Notes: a model not told the origin generated them from the letters alone. DNA of 64,000 bases from Apricaphanius iberus (GCA_028564705.1 JAPXFQ010000385.1:3038001-3102000); one strand, 5' to 3'. Numbered from the stretch's first letter, positions 1 to 12,502 are shown. Numbers and translations: made by a program.

Positions 1-2
1 TG

Positions 3-1133
3 GTGACCATTCTGGTCCTGTTAGATCTCAGTGCTGCCTTTGACACTGTTGACCACAATATTCTCATAGAAAGGCTTCAAAGTGTCGGTATAATAGGAAC
101 AGCACTAGGTTGGTTTAAATCTTATTTGTCTAACAGATTTCAGTTTGTTCAGGTAAACAATAGATCTTCCTCAACCTCAATAGTTACTTGCGGAGTACCA
201 CAGGGTTCAGTGCTTGGGCCGATTCTCTTTACTATATATATGCTTCCTATTGGTAAAATAATTAGGCAGCATGGGATAAAATTCCATAGTTACGCAGATG
301 ATACACAGCTATATCTATCCATAAATCCTGATGAATCCAATCAGTTAGGTAGACTACAGGCATGTCTGGAAGACATAAAAACTTGGATGACTCTAAACTT
401 CTTGCTTCTAAATTCTGATAAAACAGAAGTTGTCGTCTTTGGACCAGAAGCTCTGAAAAAGAAACTACTTAGTCAGCCCCTTCACCTGGACGGCATTAAA
501 TTAGCCTCCAGTAATAAAGCAAAAAACCTCGGTGTCATTTTTGACCAAGATATGTCATTTAGAACTTACATTAAAGAAGTCTGTAGGATTTCCTTTTTTC
601 ACCTTAGGAATATTGCAAAAATTAGAACCATCCTGTCCAGGAATGATGCTGAAAAACTAGTCCATGCCTTTGTTACTTCAAGGCTGGATTACTGTAACTG
701 TCTATTATCAGGTAGTCCACAGAATACAATTAAAAGTCTTCAGTTAGTTCAAAATGCTGCTGCTAGGATTCTGATGAATATTAAAAGAAGAGATCACATT
801 TCCCCTGTTTTAGCTTCTCTTCACTGGCTCCCAGTAAAATCTAGAATAGAATTCAAGATCCTCCTTCTGACATATAAAGCCCTTAATAATCTAGCTCCAT
901 CATACATAAGAGACCTGATTGTTCCATATGTTCCTAACAGAGACCTTCGCTCTCAGACTGCAGGTTTACTGGTAGTTCCTAGGATTTCTAAAAGTAGAAT
1001 GGGTGGCAGATCTTTCAGCTATCAGGCTCCCCTCCTATGGAACCGGCTCCCAGGGTTGGTTCGTGAAGCAGACAATTTGTCTATCTTTAAAACTAGGCTA
1101 AAAACTTTCCTCTTTGACAAAGCTTACAGTTAG
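3..1133 (+). CDS. L2 LINE reverse transcriptase, C-terminal part (partial)
   Basis: Open frame of 376 codons with its 5' end outside the window. It encodes the palm of a non-LTR reverse transcriptase, which copies LINE RNA at a nicked chromosomal target. Motif A is LLDLSAAFDTVDH near residue 6, motif B is CGVPQGSVLGP near residue 63, and the catalytic motif C is YADD near residue 97. The thumb and C-terminal region follow (RLDYCNCLLSG, LHWLPV) and the protein ends FKTRLKTFLFDKAYS at a TAG. No internal stop is seen, so the visible part could still be functional; the endonuclease half is not in view. There is no evidence of a host-gene role. Confidence 0.9.
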   Translation: MTILVLLDLSAAFDTVDHNILIERLQSVGIIGTALGWFKSYLSNRFQFVQVNNRSSSTSIVTCGVPQGSVLGPILFTIYMLPIGKIIRQHGIKFHSYADDTQLYLSINPDESNQLGRLQACLEDIKTWMTLNFLLLNSDKTEVVVFGPEALKKKLLSQPLHLDGIKLASSNKAKNLGVIFDQDMSFRTYIKEVCRISFFHLRNIAKIRTILSRNDAEKLVHAFVTSRLDYCNCLLSGSPQNTIKSLQLVQNAAARILMNIKRRDHISPVLASLHWLPVKSRIEFKILLLTYKALNNLAPSYIRDLIVPYVPNRDLRSQTAGLLVVPRISKSRMGGRSFSYQAPLLWNRLPGLVREADNLSIFKTRLKTFLFDKAYS

Positions 1134-1284
1134 AGATATGTTTATAGGTAGTTAGAGTCAGGTTAGACAGGTAGATAGGAAGAGACAGGTTAATGTTAGT
1201 AGTCAGGCAGAGTGTCAAAAGTTAGGAAGAGATAGAAGAGTAGAGTAGCTAGGTAGAGATAGATTAATGTAAGCCAGGTAAAGA

Positions 1285-1665
1285 TCCGGAGCCGGTCGCG
1301 GCTTACCGCCGCGGAAGAAATGTGCCCCACAGGGGCCAGCCAGCGCCGGAGAGAGGTCCCTCAAGGGGATCCTCCCGCACAGTGCGGCCGCCCATTACCT
1401 GCCGGGTTGAATCCCCTGGGCAGACTGTGCGGACCCCACCCGTTTATCTCTTAAACGTTTCTCGCCCTCTTCAACTCTGTCCTCTCAGTTCTGTCTATTT
1501 TTCCTTAAGATAGTTGTCGACTATCGGTCTCGTGCCGGTATTTAGCCTTAGATGGAGTTTACCACCCACTTTGGGCTGCATTCTCAAACAACCCGACTCC
1601 GAGAAGACCCCGGCATGACGGGGGCCGTTACCGGCCCTACACCGTCCACGGGTCAGGAGGACTCA
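1285..1665 (-). pseudogene. 28S rRNA-derived segment, antisense, inside the LINE 3' UTR
   Basis: Read on the minus strand this block matches the 5' part of vertebrate 28S rRNA. The run from about 1519 to 1567 corresponds to the near-invariant 28S region around the CCGGCACGAGACCGATAGTC motif. Other matches are the complement of the AACCCGACTCCG stretch near 1590-1605, the ACCGTCCACGGG stretch near 1641-1652, and the GGAGCCGGTCGCGG / CCGCCGCGG expansion-segment motif near 1287-1315. Variable parts are shortened and point changes are scattered, so it is not a working rRNA gene. It is bounded on both sides by L2 UTR sequence. Boundaries are good to about 10 bp. Confidence 0.85.
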
Positions 1666-2426
1666 GACAGAGTGTTGGTAGCCAGGTCTCCTAGTAGCTA
1701 GGAGACAGGTTAATGTTAGTAGCTATGCTGCTTTAGGCTAGGCTGTTGGAGGACATTATTAGGGTCTGTTCCTACTTTCTCTCCTACTTCTCCCCAACTG
1801 CATGATGTGCTGTCAATTCAAGCACTAACCTGTTTTCTATTATAGTAGGTGCTCCGGATTAGCCCTGCTTGACGACCCTGACTAAGATGGCATTGCAGTG
1901 ACGGAAAATTCTCCACGTCCTGCAACAAACTTGTGCATCAGTTCTATTGCTCTTTCTGTGTCTCTGTTATGTATTCTCCAAGCCACAGACGGTCGCGGCA
2001 GATAACCGCTTGTGCTGAGCCTGGTTCTGCCGGAGGTTTCTTCCTGTTAAAAGGGAGTTTTTCCTTCCCACTGTCGCTGCATGCTTGCTCAGTATGAGGG
2101 ATTGCTGAGAATTCCACGACGCAATCTTCTGTGGTTCTGTAATTTCTACACTAAACATTGTATTGTAATAACTCTTTTTGTAAAGTGCCTTGAGATGACA
2201 TCTGTTGTGAAATGGCGCTATATAAATAAACTGAATTGAATTGAATTGAATTGAAATACAGCGATTTGGAAAGAACCGTTGATGGAGCAGTTAATAGGCT
2301 CAGTACACAGCAAAATGACATGACAAACTCATTTTTTTTTTAAATGGCGTTTATCGCGTTTTGGAAAAGAACTCTTCATATATATATATATATAATTTTT
2401 ATTTGCCTTGAAGTAGTGTATTTTTA

Positions 2427-2797
2427 GCTCCACGGTGGCACAGTGGTTAGCACTGTTGCCTTGCAGCAAGAAGGTTGTGGGTTGGTATCCCGGCCCAGGG
2501 CCTTTCTGCATGGAGTTTGCATGTTTTCCCTGTGCATGCGTGGGTTCCCTCCGGGTACTCCGGCTTCCCACAGTCCAAAAACATGACTGTCAGGTTAATT
2601 GATCACTCTAAATTGTCCTTAGGTGTGGGTGTGTGCGTGCATGGTTGTTTTTCCTGTCTGTCTCTATGTGGCCCTGTGATGGACTGGCGACATGTCCAGG
2701 GTGTACCCCGCCTCTCGCCCGTTGACAGCTGGAGATAGGCACCAGCCCCCCCGGCGACCCCTGGAGGACTAAGTGGTTCAGAAAATGGATGGATGGA
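2427..2797 (+). mobile_element. Full-length tRNA-derived SINE with perfect target duplication
   Basis: A 371-bp SINE of the type common in teleosts. A pol III A box TGGCACAGTGG lies at 2436-2446 and a B box-like GGTTGGTATCC at 2480-2490 (9 of 11 to consensus). The body runs through the CGCCTCTCGCCC and GACAGCTGGAGATAGGC motifs and ends in GGAT repeats. The 13-bp sequence TAGTGTATTTTTA directly precedes (2414-2426) and follows (2798-2810) the element without mismatch, marking a LINE-machinery insertion that has not decayed. Related copies are at 36922, 50860 and, as fossils, 29742 and 58659. Confidence 0.9.
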
Positions 2798-2810
2798 TAG
2801 TGTATTTTTA

Positions 2811-5800
2811 TTGAACTTTTACTCTTTCAAGGACATGAAACATCTCACTCTCAAAAATGCTGAGAGGTTTGCAGTCCTTAATTATGAAATTCACCACTGC
2901 CTGGTCTGACACCATGCTTCCTGGTGGCTTGATGGTAAAAAAAAAGTATTAATTGTGAAAAAAGTGACCACGAGGACATGGTATACTGTCAGTATACCTG
3001 TATTTATCCTAGGTGTATTTGTGGCCTAAATTTCATGCTTTGTTCTGTGATGCCTCAATATTGAACATGTGCTTGTATTAATGTATCAAGGTTAAGTTGA
3101 ACAACCGCAACATTTAACCTGCTGAAAATGGTATGAATAATTTAAACTAAGATTCATTTCAAAATTGACTGGAATTTTGATAGATCAAGCAGAAACTGAG
3201 AAGAACAGGATAAAATGAAGAAACAAATGCATTATTTGCCATTATGACGCCACACCATGGAAACCTTCCATTTTCTTTCGGGCTCCATGGTGTAAAATTT
3301 GGATCTCCGAGAATAATTTCGGTTCAAAATATTTACTTGGCAGAGACACACCCTGTTGACAGATTGTGATGCTCCTTTTTTTAAACATAGTTTGGCGCTT
3401 CTGTGAAGGGTGAAAGAGCAGCTGTATTGATCACATGACTACTTCTTAAAGTGATACACACACTGACATGGGATCTCGCTGTATTAGCTAGATACAAGCG
3501 GGGATGCATCAGTGTTGCTGGACCCATCACTAATGTTGACTTTTAAATCAAATATAGCGTAAATAATTTCATTAGAGCATTTCAATTATTTAAAATGACC
3601 CACCATCGTGCAGAGTTCCATCTGCTGCTAGCATATTAATAAAATAACAAAGAAATATGTGGAAATGACGGACCCCTTATTCACCTTGAAACTTTTTTAT
3701 ATAAAAATGTTATTTATGGATGTGTACCAACACCATGTATTAACATGTTCGATATGTTCCACTCAGCCTTCTGATGATCCAGATAGTTTTGACCTACACT
3801 CCTTCCATCTTTAGCTTCACACCACTGGCTAAACTGCCTAGGCATTTTGATGCTCGGTATGAAAAGTGTATGAAGCGTGTATGCCTTCATTGCATCTGCT
3901 GTATAAAATACAGGCATGTTGATCAAATACTTATAGATATCCCTATACTGTACTGGTGACGGCCAATTCTGAGGACTTTCATCCCTTAGCTCGTTAGCTA
4001 TTTGAAACTAGTCTGGAAGCTTTGAGCTGAGTACACATAGTTTTGTGACATGTCCTATTCGATCATCTGCCCAAAGATAGTTTAGATTATCTAAAGTCGT
4101 AATGCGTACATTTCTAGGTTTCCTTCTGTTAGCCTAATTGTTCAACCACAACAGCACGGCTTTGGATAGTGGCTGATTAAGCACTTTCTACCCTCCAGTG
4201 TTGTACGCATGCGCAAAAATTACCCAGATGAAGAAAAGAAAAAATTCAGCATGCCTATATGATGCAGATTAAATAAAATCTGACCTAAATGATTGGTTAT
4301 GTAAATTAATTTGATTTTGAATTTTACATGTAGCAAATAATAAATGCACAAAAAAACAAAAATATTTGAGGAAACCATGAAATATCTGACATGACCTAAT
4401 AAAAGACGAGGCACATGTATCTGATGGCCTTAAAATGATCTAGAAAGTGGTCTATGAAAGGGAGACTTCTTTAAGCACAGTTACAGCTTTTATTGCACTC
4501 TTGAGACCAGGCTTTTATTGTGGGTAAGATGTTAGTAATTTGAGCTGTAAGACCTTGAGTCATATAGCTGTTGCAGTGCAACCATTCAATAAACCAGCAC
4601 GATATTGGTAAAATCAACAAGGGAACCCTACAGAGAGGACAAATCCAACCTATGATAAAGCCATAAACACCCATATTTTATTTTACTTCAGATATACACA
4701 ATGCCAGCTACACAAATGATACACAGCACAATACACATCTCAGATGATATGTCTCGGATACAATTCAAGAAATAAACTTTAAATCTCTGCTAATCTAAAA
4801 ATAGTGGACAAAAATGTATGATTTTGACTACTGTAAACAAGTATAACCTGAAGTTGAAATTCAAAAGATCCTGTCAGTTAATCAGCAGTCTACTTTAAAG
4901 ATGATTTTAATAGATTAATTATGCATATATTGCAATTATATGTTTTTCGACCTTATTTAGCTTTGAGGGTTATGTTATCACTGGAGGTCGAAATTTTTGG
5001 CTCCTTTCTAATTATATCACCAACAATTATTGCCAAAGGCCAAAAAAACAAAGCAGTTTATCAAAACAATGTTTATCCAGGGAGTCAAAAGTCAAAATAT
5101 TTCTAAATGTTTTGAACCACTTGATATGCTTTAAGTTCTAGGTTTCCTCTGGAGGAACAGTGTTGGCTGAGGAATAGATGAATTATTACAAACAATGAGA
5201 TTTCTAAGTTTTGAGTTTCTCACCAGAGCCTTATTAGTCATGCAGACACTCCCCATCACAAGAAGCAGTTAGTCAAAATGAAACCATCAAAACAAATTCC
5301 AAGCAAACTCAAAACAAGAACGATTATATCACTATCTGCAGCTATCTATTTTGATGACGTTTGTTGTTGCCAAGATGCCTTCTATTCCTGTACTGATCTT
5401 TATATTTCTGACTCTGCTCGACTCTTCCCACAAATCTGAGAAACCACATCATGAAAAACATTACAGGAGGCTCTCTGGGCTTCAAGCCAGGACCACAGAA
5501 TCACATGGCACCCTTAACTCCCCTATTAAATAGATAATCTTGAGGCATCACAAAAAATTTAGCAAAGCATAGGTAAACAAGATAGGCTTAAATGTCAGAA
5601 GAGGACTTTAAAGCCTGTTCAAATATGAAGTTGAAACTTTGAATATAATTATAAAGGGAAACTGTTATGGTAGAATAAACCAATACAGTATGGCCTATAA
5701 CTTCAAAGTCTTTTCAGAATTCCAGTTATCGGTGCAAAGGACATTCACTGCAAAAAGGGAAGATAAAGCAAGTAAAGTAAGAAAAAAAATGGAAATTTGA

Positions 5801-6914
5801 ACTGACAACCAAAGGGTTGGTTTGAAGAGACCATCTAAGAGCAAAATAAAATTGGGGTAGACTGCAAGTTGAATAAGAGAAAAAGAATATTGGAAAAAAT
5901 GGACACTGCTTAAGCTGTAGATGACCCTTCAACTTTACCTTCCAGTTTATTCTTGCACATTTTGTGATCCAAGTATTTCCTCTTTAATATTGGCACCTTT
6001 GAAGTACAGCATGCAATATTGCTTGCTGCCAGAATTTGAGACAGCTTCAGCAAGAGCAACCAAAATGTTATTTCATTTATTTATTGCTTGATGGTTGAAA
6101 AATGTATTTTTTATGAGAGCCAGACTTAGATTTTAGAGGTTATGGCAGTACTTAGTGCCATATGTACTTGTTTACAAGGCACAACACTCCAGGAGAGTCT
6201 TTGTATCTGTTTAGACATATTTATATTCACTGTAATTGGCTGCATAGTCTCATAGGTTTTGTTGATTGAATGTTTGTAAAGTGGCTTTTCACCAGTTTCT
6301 TTAGTGTTTGTACTACAGCAAAAGGCTGCGAGGCTCACAGCGTGTGAGAACAGTCTGGCCTTTCAGAACAAAACCTCTCGTTCAGACTATTTCAACATGT
6401 CCAAGCCCTGCTCATAAAGTTAGCTGGCTACAGACATTCTCTAGACCCCTCCCTTGCTTTGACTGCTGGACTCACTGGTGACTTCAAGTTTTCCTCTTAA
6501 AAGGGCAGGAAGAAATGGTTGCATAACAAGTTTTTCCTGCTGTTTAATTGTTTTTATAATGCAGATAGCAACATTTAGTGAAAATATGTTGTTTAATGTG
6601 CATCATACCCATAATGATGCAATCATAAAAAAATGCATAATAATGATGTTAATATGTTAAATATTTGTGTTTAAATTATTTTTAACTTCTTTTGTTACTT
6701 TATTTTATTATGCCTTTATTATTATATTTCTTAGTGTTAGTGTTATGTTTTACTTTAGGATTGTAGTTTGAGAAATTAGGATTGTATGTTGCTTTTATGT
6801 TTTTACCTTTGCCTGACCCTTAGATATTTTGTTTTATTGTTTTTGGGTTACTTTGATCTTTTGTTTATTTTCTCAACTCATAATTTTCCTATGTTAGTTC
6901 TGTTTTACTTAATT
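2811..6914. other. Intron sequence without recognised genes
   Basis: AT-rich sequence containing only short chance open frames, all under about 75 codons and lacking recognisable domains. No transposon ends, RNA genes or exon-like blocks were recognised. It presumably belongs to the large gpc5 intron upstream of 23728. Confidence 0.5.
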
Positions 6915-7795
6915 TCAAATCAAATCAAATCAGACATTATTTATAAAGCTCTTTTCGAAGTACATAGCTACTCAAAGTGCTTTACAGATTAAAATGATCC
7001 CACAACATCCCACACTCCAAAACCCAAAATAAAAAACATCATCACAACAATTCCCCACCCACGACTAGGCCCAAGACCATTAAAAAACGTAAAAAACCAT
7101 TAAAACATACAGGGAGCCAATGCAGTGATTTTTAAACTGGTGTAATGTACTCCCGTCTCCTGGTCTTTGTCAGTACAAGTACTGCTGATTTTTGTAAAGG
7201 CTGTAAACTTGAGGTAGTCTTTTTTGGAAGACGAGAAAGCAGGGCATTAGCAGTAATTGATTCTACTGGTGATAAAAGCATGCATTAGTGTCTCCGTATT
7301 GGCCCGAGAGAGAATGGCGCAGACTCTGGCAATGTTCTTTAGGTGATAAAAAAAACTATTTTAGTATTGTTTTAATGTGAGGGATAAAAGTCAGCTCAGA
7401 GTCAAAAATCATGCCCAAGTTCTTCACCTGTAGAGAAGGATTAAAATACCATGATCATAATTTTGGTAAAGGTTTTTCTCTCTAAGCCTTAGAACCGATG
7501 ATAAAAACTTCAGTTTTGTCCTGGTTGAGCTAAAGAAAGTTTTCTGCCATCCAGGATTTGATGTCTAAAATGCAGTTAATGTCAATGCATCCATTGGCTA
7601 TGTGTCATCAGGAGACATGGAGATGAACAACTGTGTATCATCAGCATAACTTTGAAAATTAACTCCATGTCTTCTGATGACACTGCTATGAGGGGGGATA
7701 TACAGTTTGAAAAGCACTGGGCATAAAATTGAACCCTGGGGCACACCACATGTGATCGTGTGGACCTTAGAGGAACAGGTATCTAAACTCTAATT
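6915..7795 (-). pseudogene. L2 LINE fossil, reverse transcriptase to 3' tail
   Basis: No long open frame remains, but reading the minus strand codon by codon recovers an L2 reverse transcriptase. CGVPQGS falls near 7734-7750 and SYADDTQLF near 7630-7650. Further on are SWMAENF and LNQDKTEVF with a stop between them, then KNLGMIFDSELTF near 7400 and HAFITSRINYC near 7270. The order matches the open copy at 3-1133. After an apparent deletion the 3' end is reached: AAAGCACTTTGAGTAGC followed by ATTTG repeats, seen on + as CAAAT repeats at 6915-6931. It is 5'-truncated near 7795, has several stops, and is clearly dead. Confidence 0.8.
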
Positions 7796-8089
7796 TCTCA
7801 TGATTTTTTTCATGTTTTATCTACAGAGTTAAACTTCATTTTCTTTGCTTAATTGTCAGGCATATTACCAGTTCCTGGACATATTTTTCCCCTTGAACAT
7901 GAACCAAAGTATATTTAAACGGTTTCTTAACAAATATTTTAGAACACTTAAATACTTGAGAAATGTTACAAACTAGTCAACTGGACTCACAATATATTTA
8001 TACAAATTACTTCCTTGTGACTAACTAACTCAATACATTTCGCTGCTGCACTCACCAACAGTCGGGTTGCTTACTCTGACAATAGTTAC

Positions 8090-8580
8090 TTTTACATGGA
8101 CACAAGTAATTGGATTAAAAGCCTGATTGGACTAAAAATGCTTAATGTAAACTTCCCATTCAGATTACGCTGATCCGAATAAATTCATTTGGATAAAAAT
8201 TTAATTCTGATTGAGATGGGTGGATTTTGACAATTGTTAATCAGATCGCTGTGCATGTACATCCTTATTCCGAATGTGGGTCATTACTGCACTTGTCTCT
8301 TAAGTTATGATGTTGGGTCACACAAAGCCATTGGATGGCGCTACCTCCACAGGAGAAGAAGAAAACCCCACTCCCACAGGAAACGGGGGTGGACCATAGG
8401 TTAAATAAGGGCCCTTCTGGCTGGAATAGATTCACTTCTACTCAAGCCATGGCTGCGATCTTGTCGGAGAGATGTTTTCCTTTGCTGGCTAAGGAGAAGC
8501 ATATGAGTTTATGGGAGCAACTCACTCCAAGGGACATAAACACTGCTGAACACACTTCTCATCCATATAATCTTTAAACA
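8090..8580. mobile_element. Possible DNA-transposon/MITE remnant
   Basis: Begins with TTTTACATGGACAC and AATTGGATTA, a pattern I associate with fish MITE ends (TTTACATG...CCGATTA). A matching inverted end was not found downstream, so the right limit is a guess. The interior includes an 80-codon frame at 8335-8577 without a recognised domain. Weak call. Confidence 0.35.
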
Positions 8581-8599
8581 AATTATTACTTAGTCCGAG

Positions 8600-10866
8600 G
8601 AATGTTTTGTTATTCCTTACATTGTTTATTGGTTTTTTACACAGAAATCAATGGTGATAACTAGTTTAGATCATTTTTCAAACTTTTTACAGCCTAGGTT
8701 TTTAAGCCTAGGTCTTTAAGCATCCAGATTCCTACAGCACTGTGACATCAGAATGTATGGTTTCTATTTTTTGCATATTTATCCATTCATTGTGTTTTTA
8801 TTTTGGTAGTTAGTTATTCATTTCCTCTTTTTTTTTTTTTTTTCATTTCCTCTAATTTATAGTGTGTTGCTAGTTTGGTTGATTCAAATGTTTGGCTTGT
8901 TTTTCTTTTGTAAACAAATTCCTCTATTTTGGAAAGTTGGTGTTTGTCATTTATTCCACACATGTGTAGTGATTGCTGTTTAATGAATCTTTAGAGCTCA
9001 CCCTTTACTTTATGTTTATTATCTCAGTCTTAACCAGGTAGATAATAAACTATAACTGAGACTGAAATATTTTGCAATAAATATAGTTCCTGCCTTTTCA
9101 GTTGGTGCCCTGTATATACTAACTTTCCATAAATTCTTAATCTTATTGATTGTGTAAGCAATCATTTACAACTATCCATAGCCAAATAACCGCATCCTTC
9201 TGTAAACCCAACAATGCGTATAATTACAATTACAATTACAAAAAAATAAAGGTATTTGGTTTATCATTTGATTGTGTACATAACAATGAAAGCTTGCAGA
9301 TATAAAACCGTGACCAGAAAAAAATAAAAGCACACTCTGAAGAATATCATACTGTTGGAAAATAGCAAGGTAGGCTCATGCTGTTAATTGTACTACATGT
9401 GTTAAGTGACAAATGAGTTGAAATTATATGGTGTGTGTCAACATTGGACAAACATTATGTTAGGATTATTTATAAAGGAGTTTGGGACATGCAAATTATG
9501 GGTGTTTTCCGGGAGAAATTACAAACAGGGAGGGAGATAGCCCTAAAAATGGGAGAAACCCGTCAAAAACGTGAGTGTTTACAGGTATGCACTAGTTTCA
9601 CCATGATGATAGCTGGAACAGTGTTCTCAGTTTTTTAAATTGCATCATTTAGACTTCTACCAACATTGTCATTATTACTGTGACCAAATAGCTCAATGTC
9701 ATTCACCATTTTTCCAGAAGGGTTGTCAGTTCTGCTTAGAGTCCTGTTTTGGTCAGGACCCTCTCTGTCCATTTTGATTTTGCTTAACTTGTATATAGTG
9801 TTATAGGGTTCCAATGAGTTGAATTTCAGTGTTGGTTTGTCTATTCCTCTGGTGTTCTTCAAAAGACCTAACTAAATTCCTTTTTATCTGAGGAGGACTG
9901 TTTGGTCGATATGGTTCAAACTTGTACACAAAAGCATCTTCCTACAGAAAAACAGTTCCACATACAGATCAAATCTGATTTGGGGATGGATGAAGCATGC
10001 TGACATTAAGCTTGAAAAATGCTCTAGCTCTGTCAAAAAAAAAATTCATGCACAAACATTGGTCATTTTTTATCCATAGCTTTATCATGTAGTACTGCTT
10101 ATTGTAACAAAAAAAAGCACTGGAATGTTAAAGGGAATTTACTCTTTTCTTCTCTTACTTTTTTATGCTGCATGTTTTAAAATTAGGTTGAAAGTTTAGA
10201 TTCACATTTTATTTTTGTTGTAGATTTCTTTTAAAGGGAGAAAAGCAAATAAAACTGCACCGTTTTATAAACAAATGTAGATATCAAATATATTTTGTTG
10301 GTAAAACAATAAACACAAAGAAATATAACAAAAATGATTTCAGTAAAACAAACTGACTTGCACTTTAAATGTAATTAATTATCTCAGGTCTCTATTGAAA
10401 ACCCTCAGTCTTACAGCTCATAATTTCTTTAAACCATATTTTAAGTAGAAATATAAAAATATCTAGAATAAGAATAACAAGGAGGCGCAAGCTCACTTTG
10501 CTATCTCCCCCTGCACTTTGAAGATGAATATTTGATTATGTTTGCTGCTTCAAACACAAAAGTAATTCTGCAGACCTTTTAAAGATCAAGGGAGTTCAGC
10601 TGGAAGTTGAAAATAGGGAGCTGAGGTCACTGCTACTGTGTGCTCTGAGCAGAGGGAAGATCCACACACAGCTGTCTTAAGAGAGTGTGTTAATGGGGCA
10701 TTCGGTGAGGACTATTACAGTTCCACTAAAAGGAGCAAAAAAAGTCATGAGTCAAATGTAAAGCATGTGTAGGTTATTTGCAATGTTTGCTGACACTTAA
10801 CATTTGGGTTGAAGAGAGAAATGATCAAAATGTTGTTTTATTAAAGTAAGGTGATGTTGGTACCGA
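8600..10866. other. AT-rich intron sequence
   Basis: No gene or clear transposon recognised. Contains a T-rich run near 8829-8843 and simple AATTAC repeats near 9224-9240. Small frames such as 9435-9638 show no family features. Confidence 0.45.
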
Positions 10867-10867
10867 C

Positions 10868-10985
10868 TTAAATGGTAAATGGCCTGTGCTTGTATTAGCG
10901 CTTTATCTAGTCCTGAGACCAAAGCACTTCACACTACATTGGGTCATTCATCCTTGTATTCACACACTGGTAATATCAAGCTAAA
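10868..10985 (+). repeat. Dispersed fish repeat (AAATGG...GCGCTTTAT type)
   Basis: The order TAAATGGCCTGTGCTTGTATTAGCGCTTTA, CTAGTCCTGAGACCAAAGCACTT, then CACACTACATTGGGTCATTCATCC resembles a very common teleost interspersed repeat. One fragment is present and no duplication was found. Class not determined. Confidence 0.5.
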
Positions 10986-12502
10986 AAAAGAAAAAGGAAA
11001 CGTGTAATAAAATCTGAGAAAATGATTATGCTTTTTTACAAAATGCATTATTTTGGGGGTGTTGAACAAACTACGCATATCAAGCATGTATAAAATATGT
11101 GTGGCAGAGTAATGCTACAATGTTCTATAAACATAATAACAGTACCTGTACATTAGAAAGCGCAAAAATAAATGCAGCAGCTACAGTTCTGCAAAAACAC
11201 TTAAACTGACTGGCAACACTAGAAAACCAAAGCCATCATGAGTTCAGTGATGCTTTTGATCACTTTTTCAGTATTCCCAAATAAGTCCCCGGTGCTTTTT
11301 ACCAACATCTACTGACATGAGGCTAGGTGTTGAAGTATTGCAACAACACAGACGACTGACGTATCTGCCATGTTGGCATAATGCGTTACAGCGAGTAAAA
11401 TAAGACAACCACCAGAGTGGATGTCTACACCAGCCTTTTACACAGCTCTCCAATTGTTATTTGCATTTCTCTTGCAGTGTTAGTTAGTGATGTTAGCTTT
11501 TTTGTTAGCCAAGGCTCACCTGATATGAAGTTTTTGCAAGACTGTTGTATTTTTAATCATCATTCCAATCGCTTCTTCTCATAGCTTGTATTTTTAATGA
11601 CGTCTTTTGTTTGCCTTGAAAGGGGGAGAGTTGATGGAATTCTGTAGGACTTGCCCCTTCTATTTAATGGATTGTGCAACTAATACCACAACAAGACAGG
11701 ATCACATCTCTTTTTGCAGACAACACTAGCAGTAGAACAGGGAGTGACCTAGGCTAATAATCTTTCTAGACTTTATACAACTACATGACACAGAAACTAA
11801 ATCTAAGAAAACAATTTCTAAATGAATTCAGTTCTTTTTAGTTTTGTGAAGTCTCATTACAGTTTAAGTTCATTTTCATTTTTTAAATTTTTTTTTAATT
11901 TTGATAAATTTTAGACATGTTAATGAGTTCATACACTTTGTCTCTATCATATAGAGCCAGACTTTAAGTCACACGGAATTGAGCACATATACACATATTT
12001 GCATAGAAACCCACATCCATATCTATATGTCCACACATACCCACACACGCATACATACCTACATACATGTACATACAAACGCTTATGTATATACACACAA
12101 ATGTATACATACAGTATACACACAAGCATATACATATACACAAAACACTCTATAACATGTCTGAAAAGGGGTAGGAAGAAGTAAAAAACTTATTTAATCC
12201 TATCCCTTCTCCGGTATTCTAAACTTACATTTGGAGTAATCATCCTGTTTCCAAAGTCTTCTAATCTAAGTGAAAAAAATAAATAAATAAATAAAAGAAA
12301 ATTAATATAAACATATATCAATAGAAAAATAATCTAATGTTATTCTTGTAGTAAATTCTAGAGTCTTGACTACAAATCCTTATTCACATCCACTAACATA
12401 CATGTGCATACACACACCAACCCAAAAATATATCACATCCCACTCACATGTACAGTTCTCTATATTGTACGAGGCATCAATTCACCTCTGGATTTCATTT
12501 CG

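Larger units (their letters stand above)
1..2255 (+). mobile_element. L2-type LINE, 3' half with long 3' UTR
   Basis: Non-LTR retrotransposon entering from the left window edge: reverse transcriptase C-terminal half (3-1133), then about 1.1 kb of 3' UTR. The UTR holds the fish L2 signature (a CTGGTTCTGCCGGAGGTTTC block near 2020-2040, then GGGAGTTTTTCC). The end is a GTGCCTTGAGATGACATC motif, GGCGCTATATAAATAAACTG and a TTGAA tandem tail at 2231-2255, typical of L2 3' ends. A 28S rRNA-like antisense block interrupts the UTR (1285-1665). The long open frame suggests a fairly young copy. It lies sense to gpc5, unlike the other LINEs here. Confidence 0.9.

Noticed and set aside
1285..1665. Functional 28S rRNA gene.
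   Set aside because: Only about 380 bp, antisense within a LINE, with shortened variable regions and scattered changes.
2427..2500. Standalone tRNA gene from the A and B boxes.
   Set aside because: No cloverleaf; the boxes belong to the SINE head, which continues into the SINE body and GGAT tail.
11947..12184. Frames rich in Tyr, Val, Cys and His near 11.95-12.18 kb on both strands.
   Set aside because: They translate a TA/CA/GT-rich simple stretch in the LINE 3' UTR; composition explains them.
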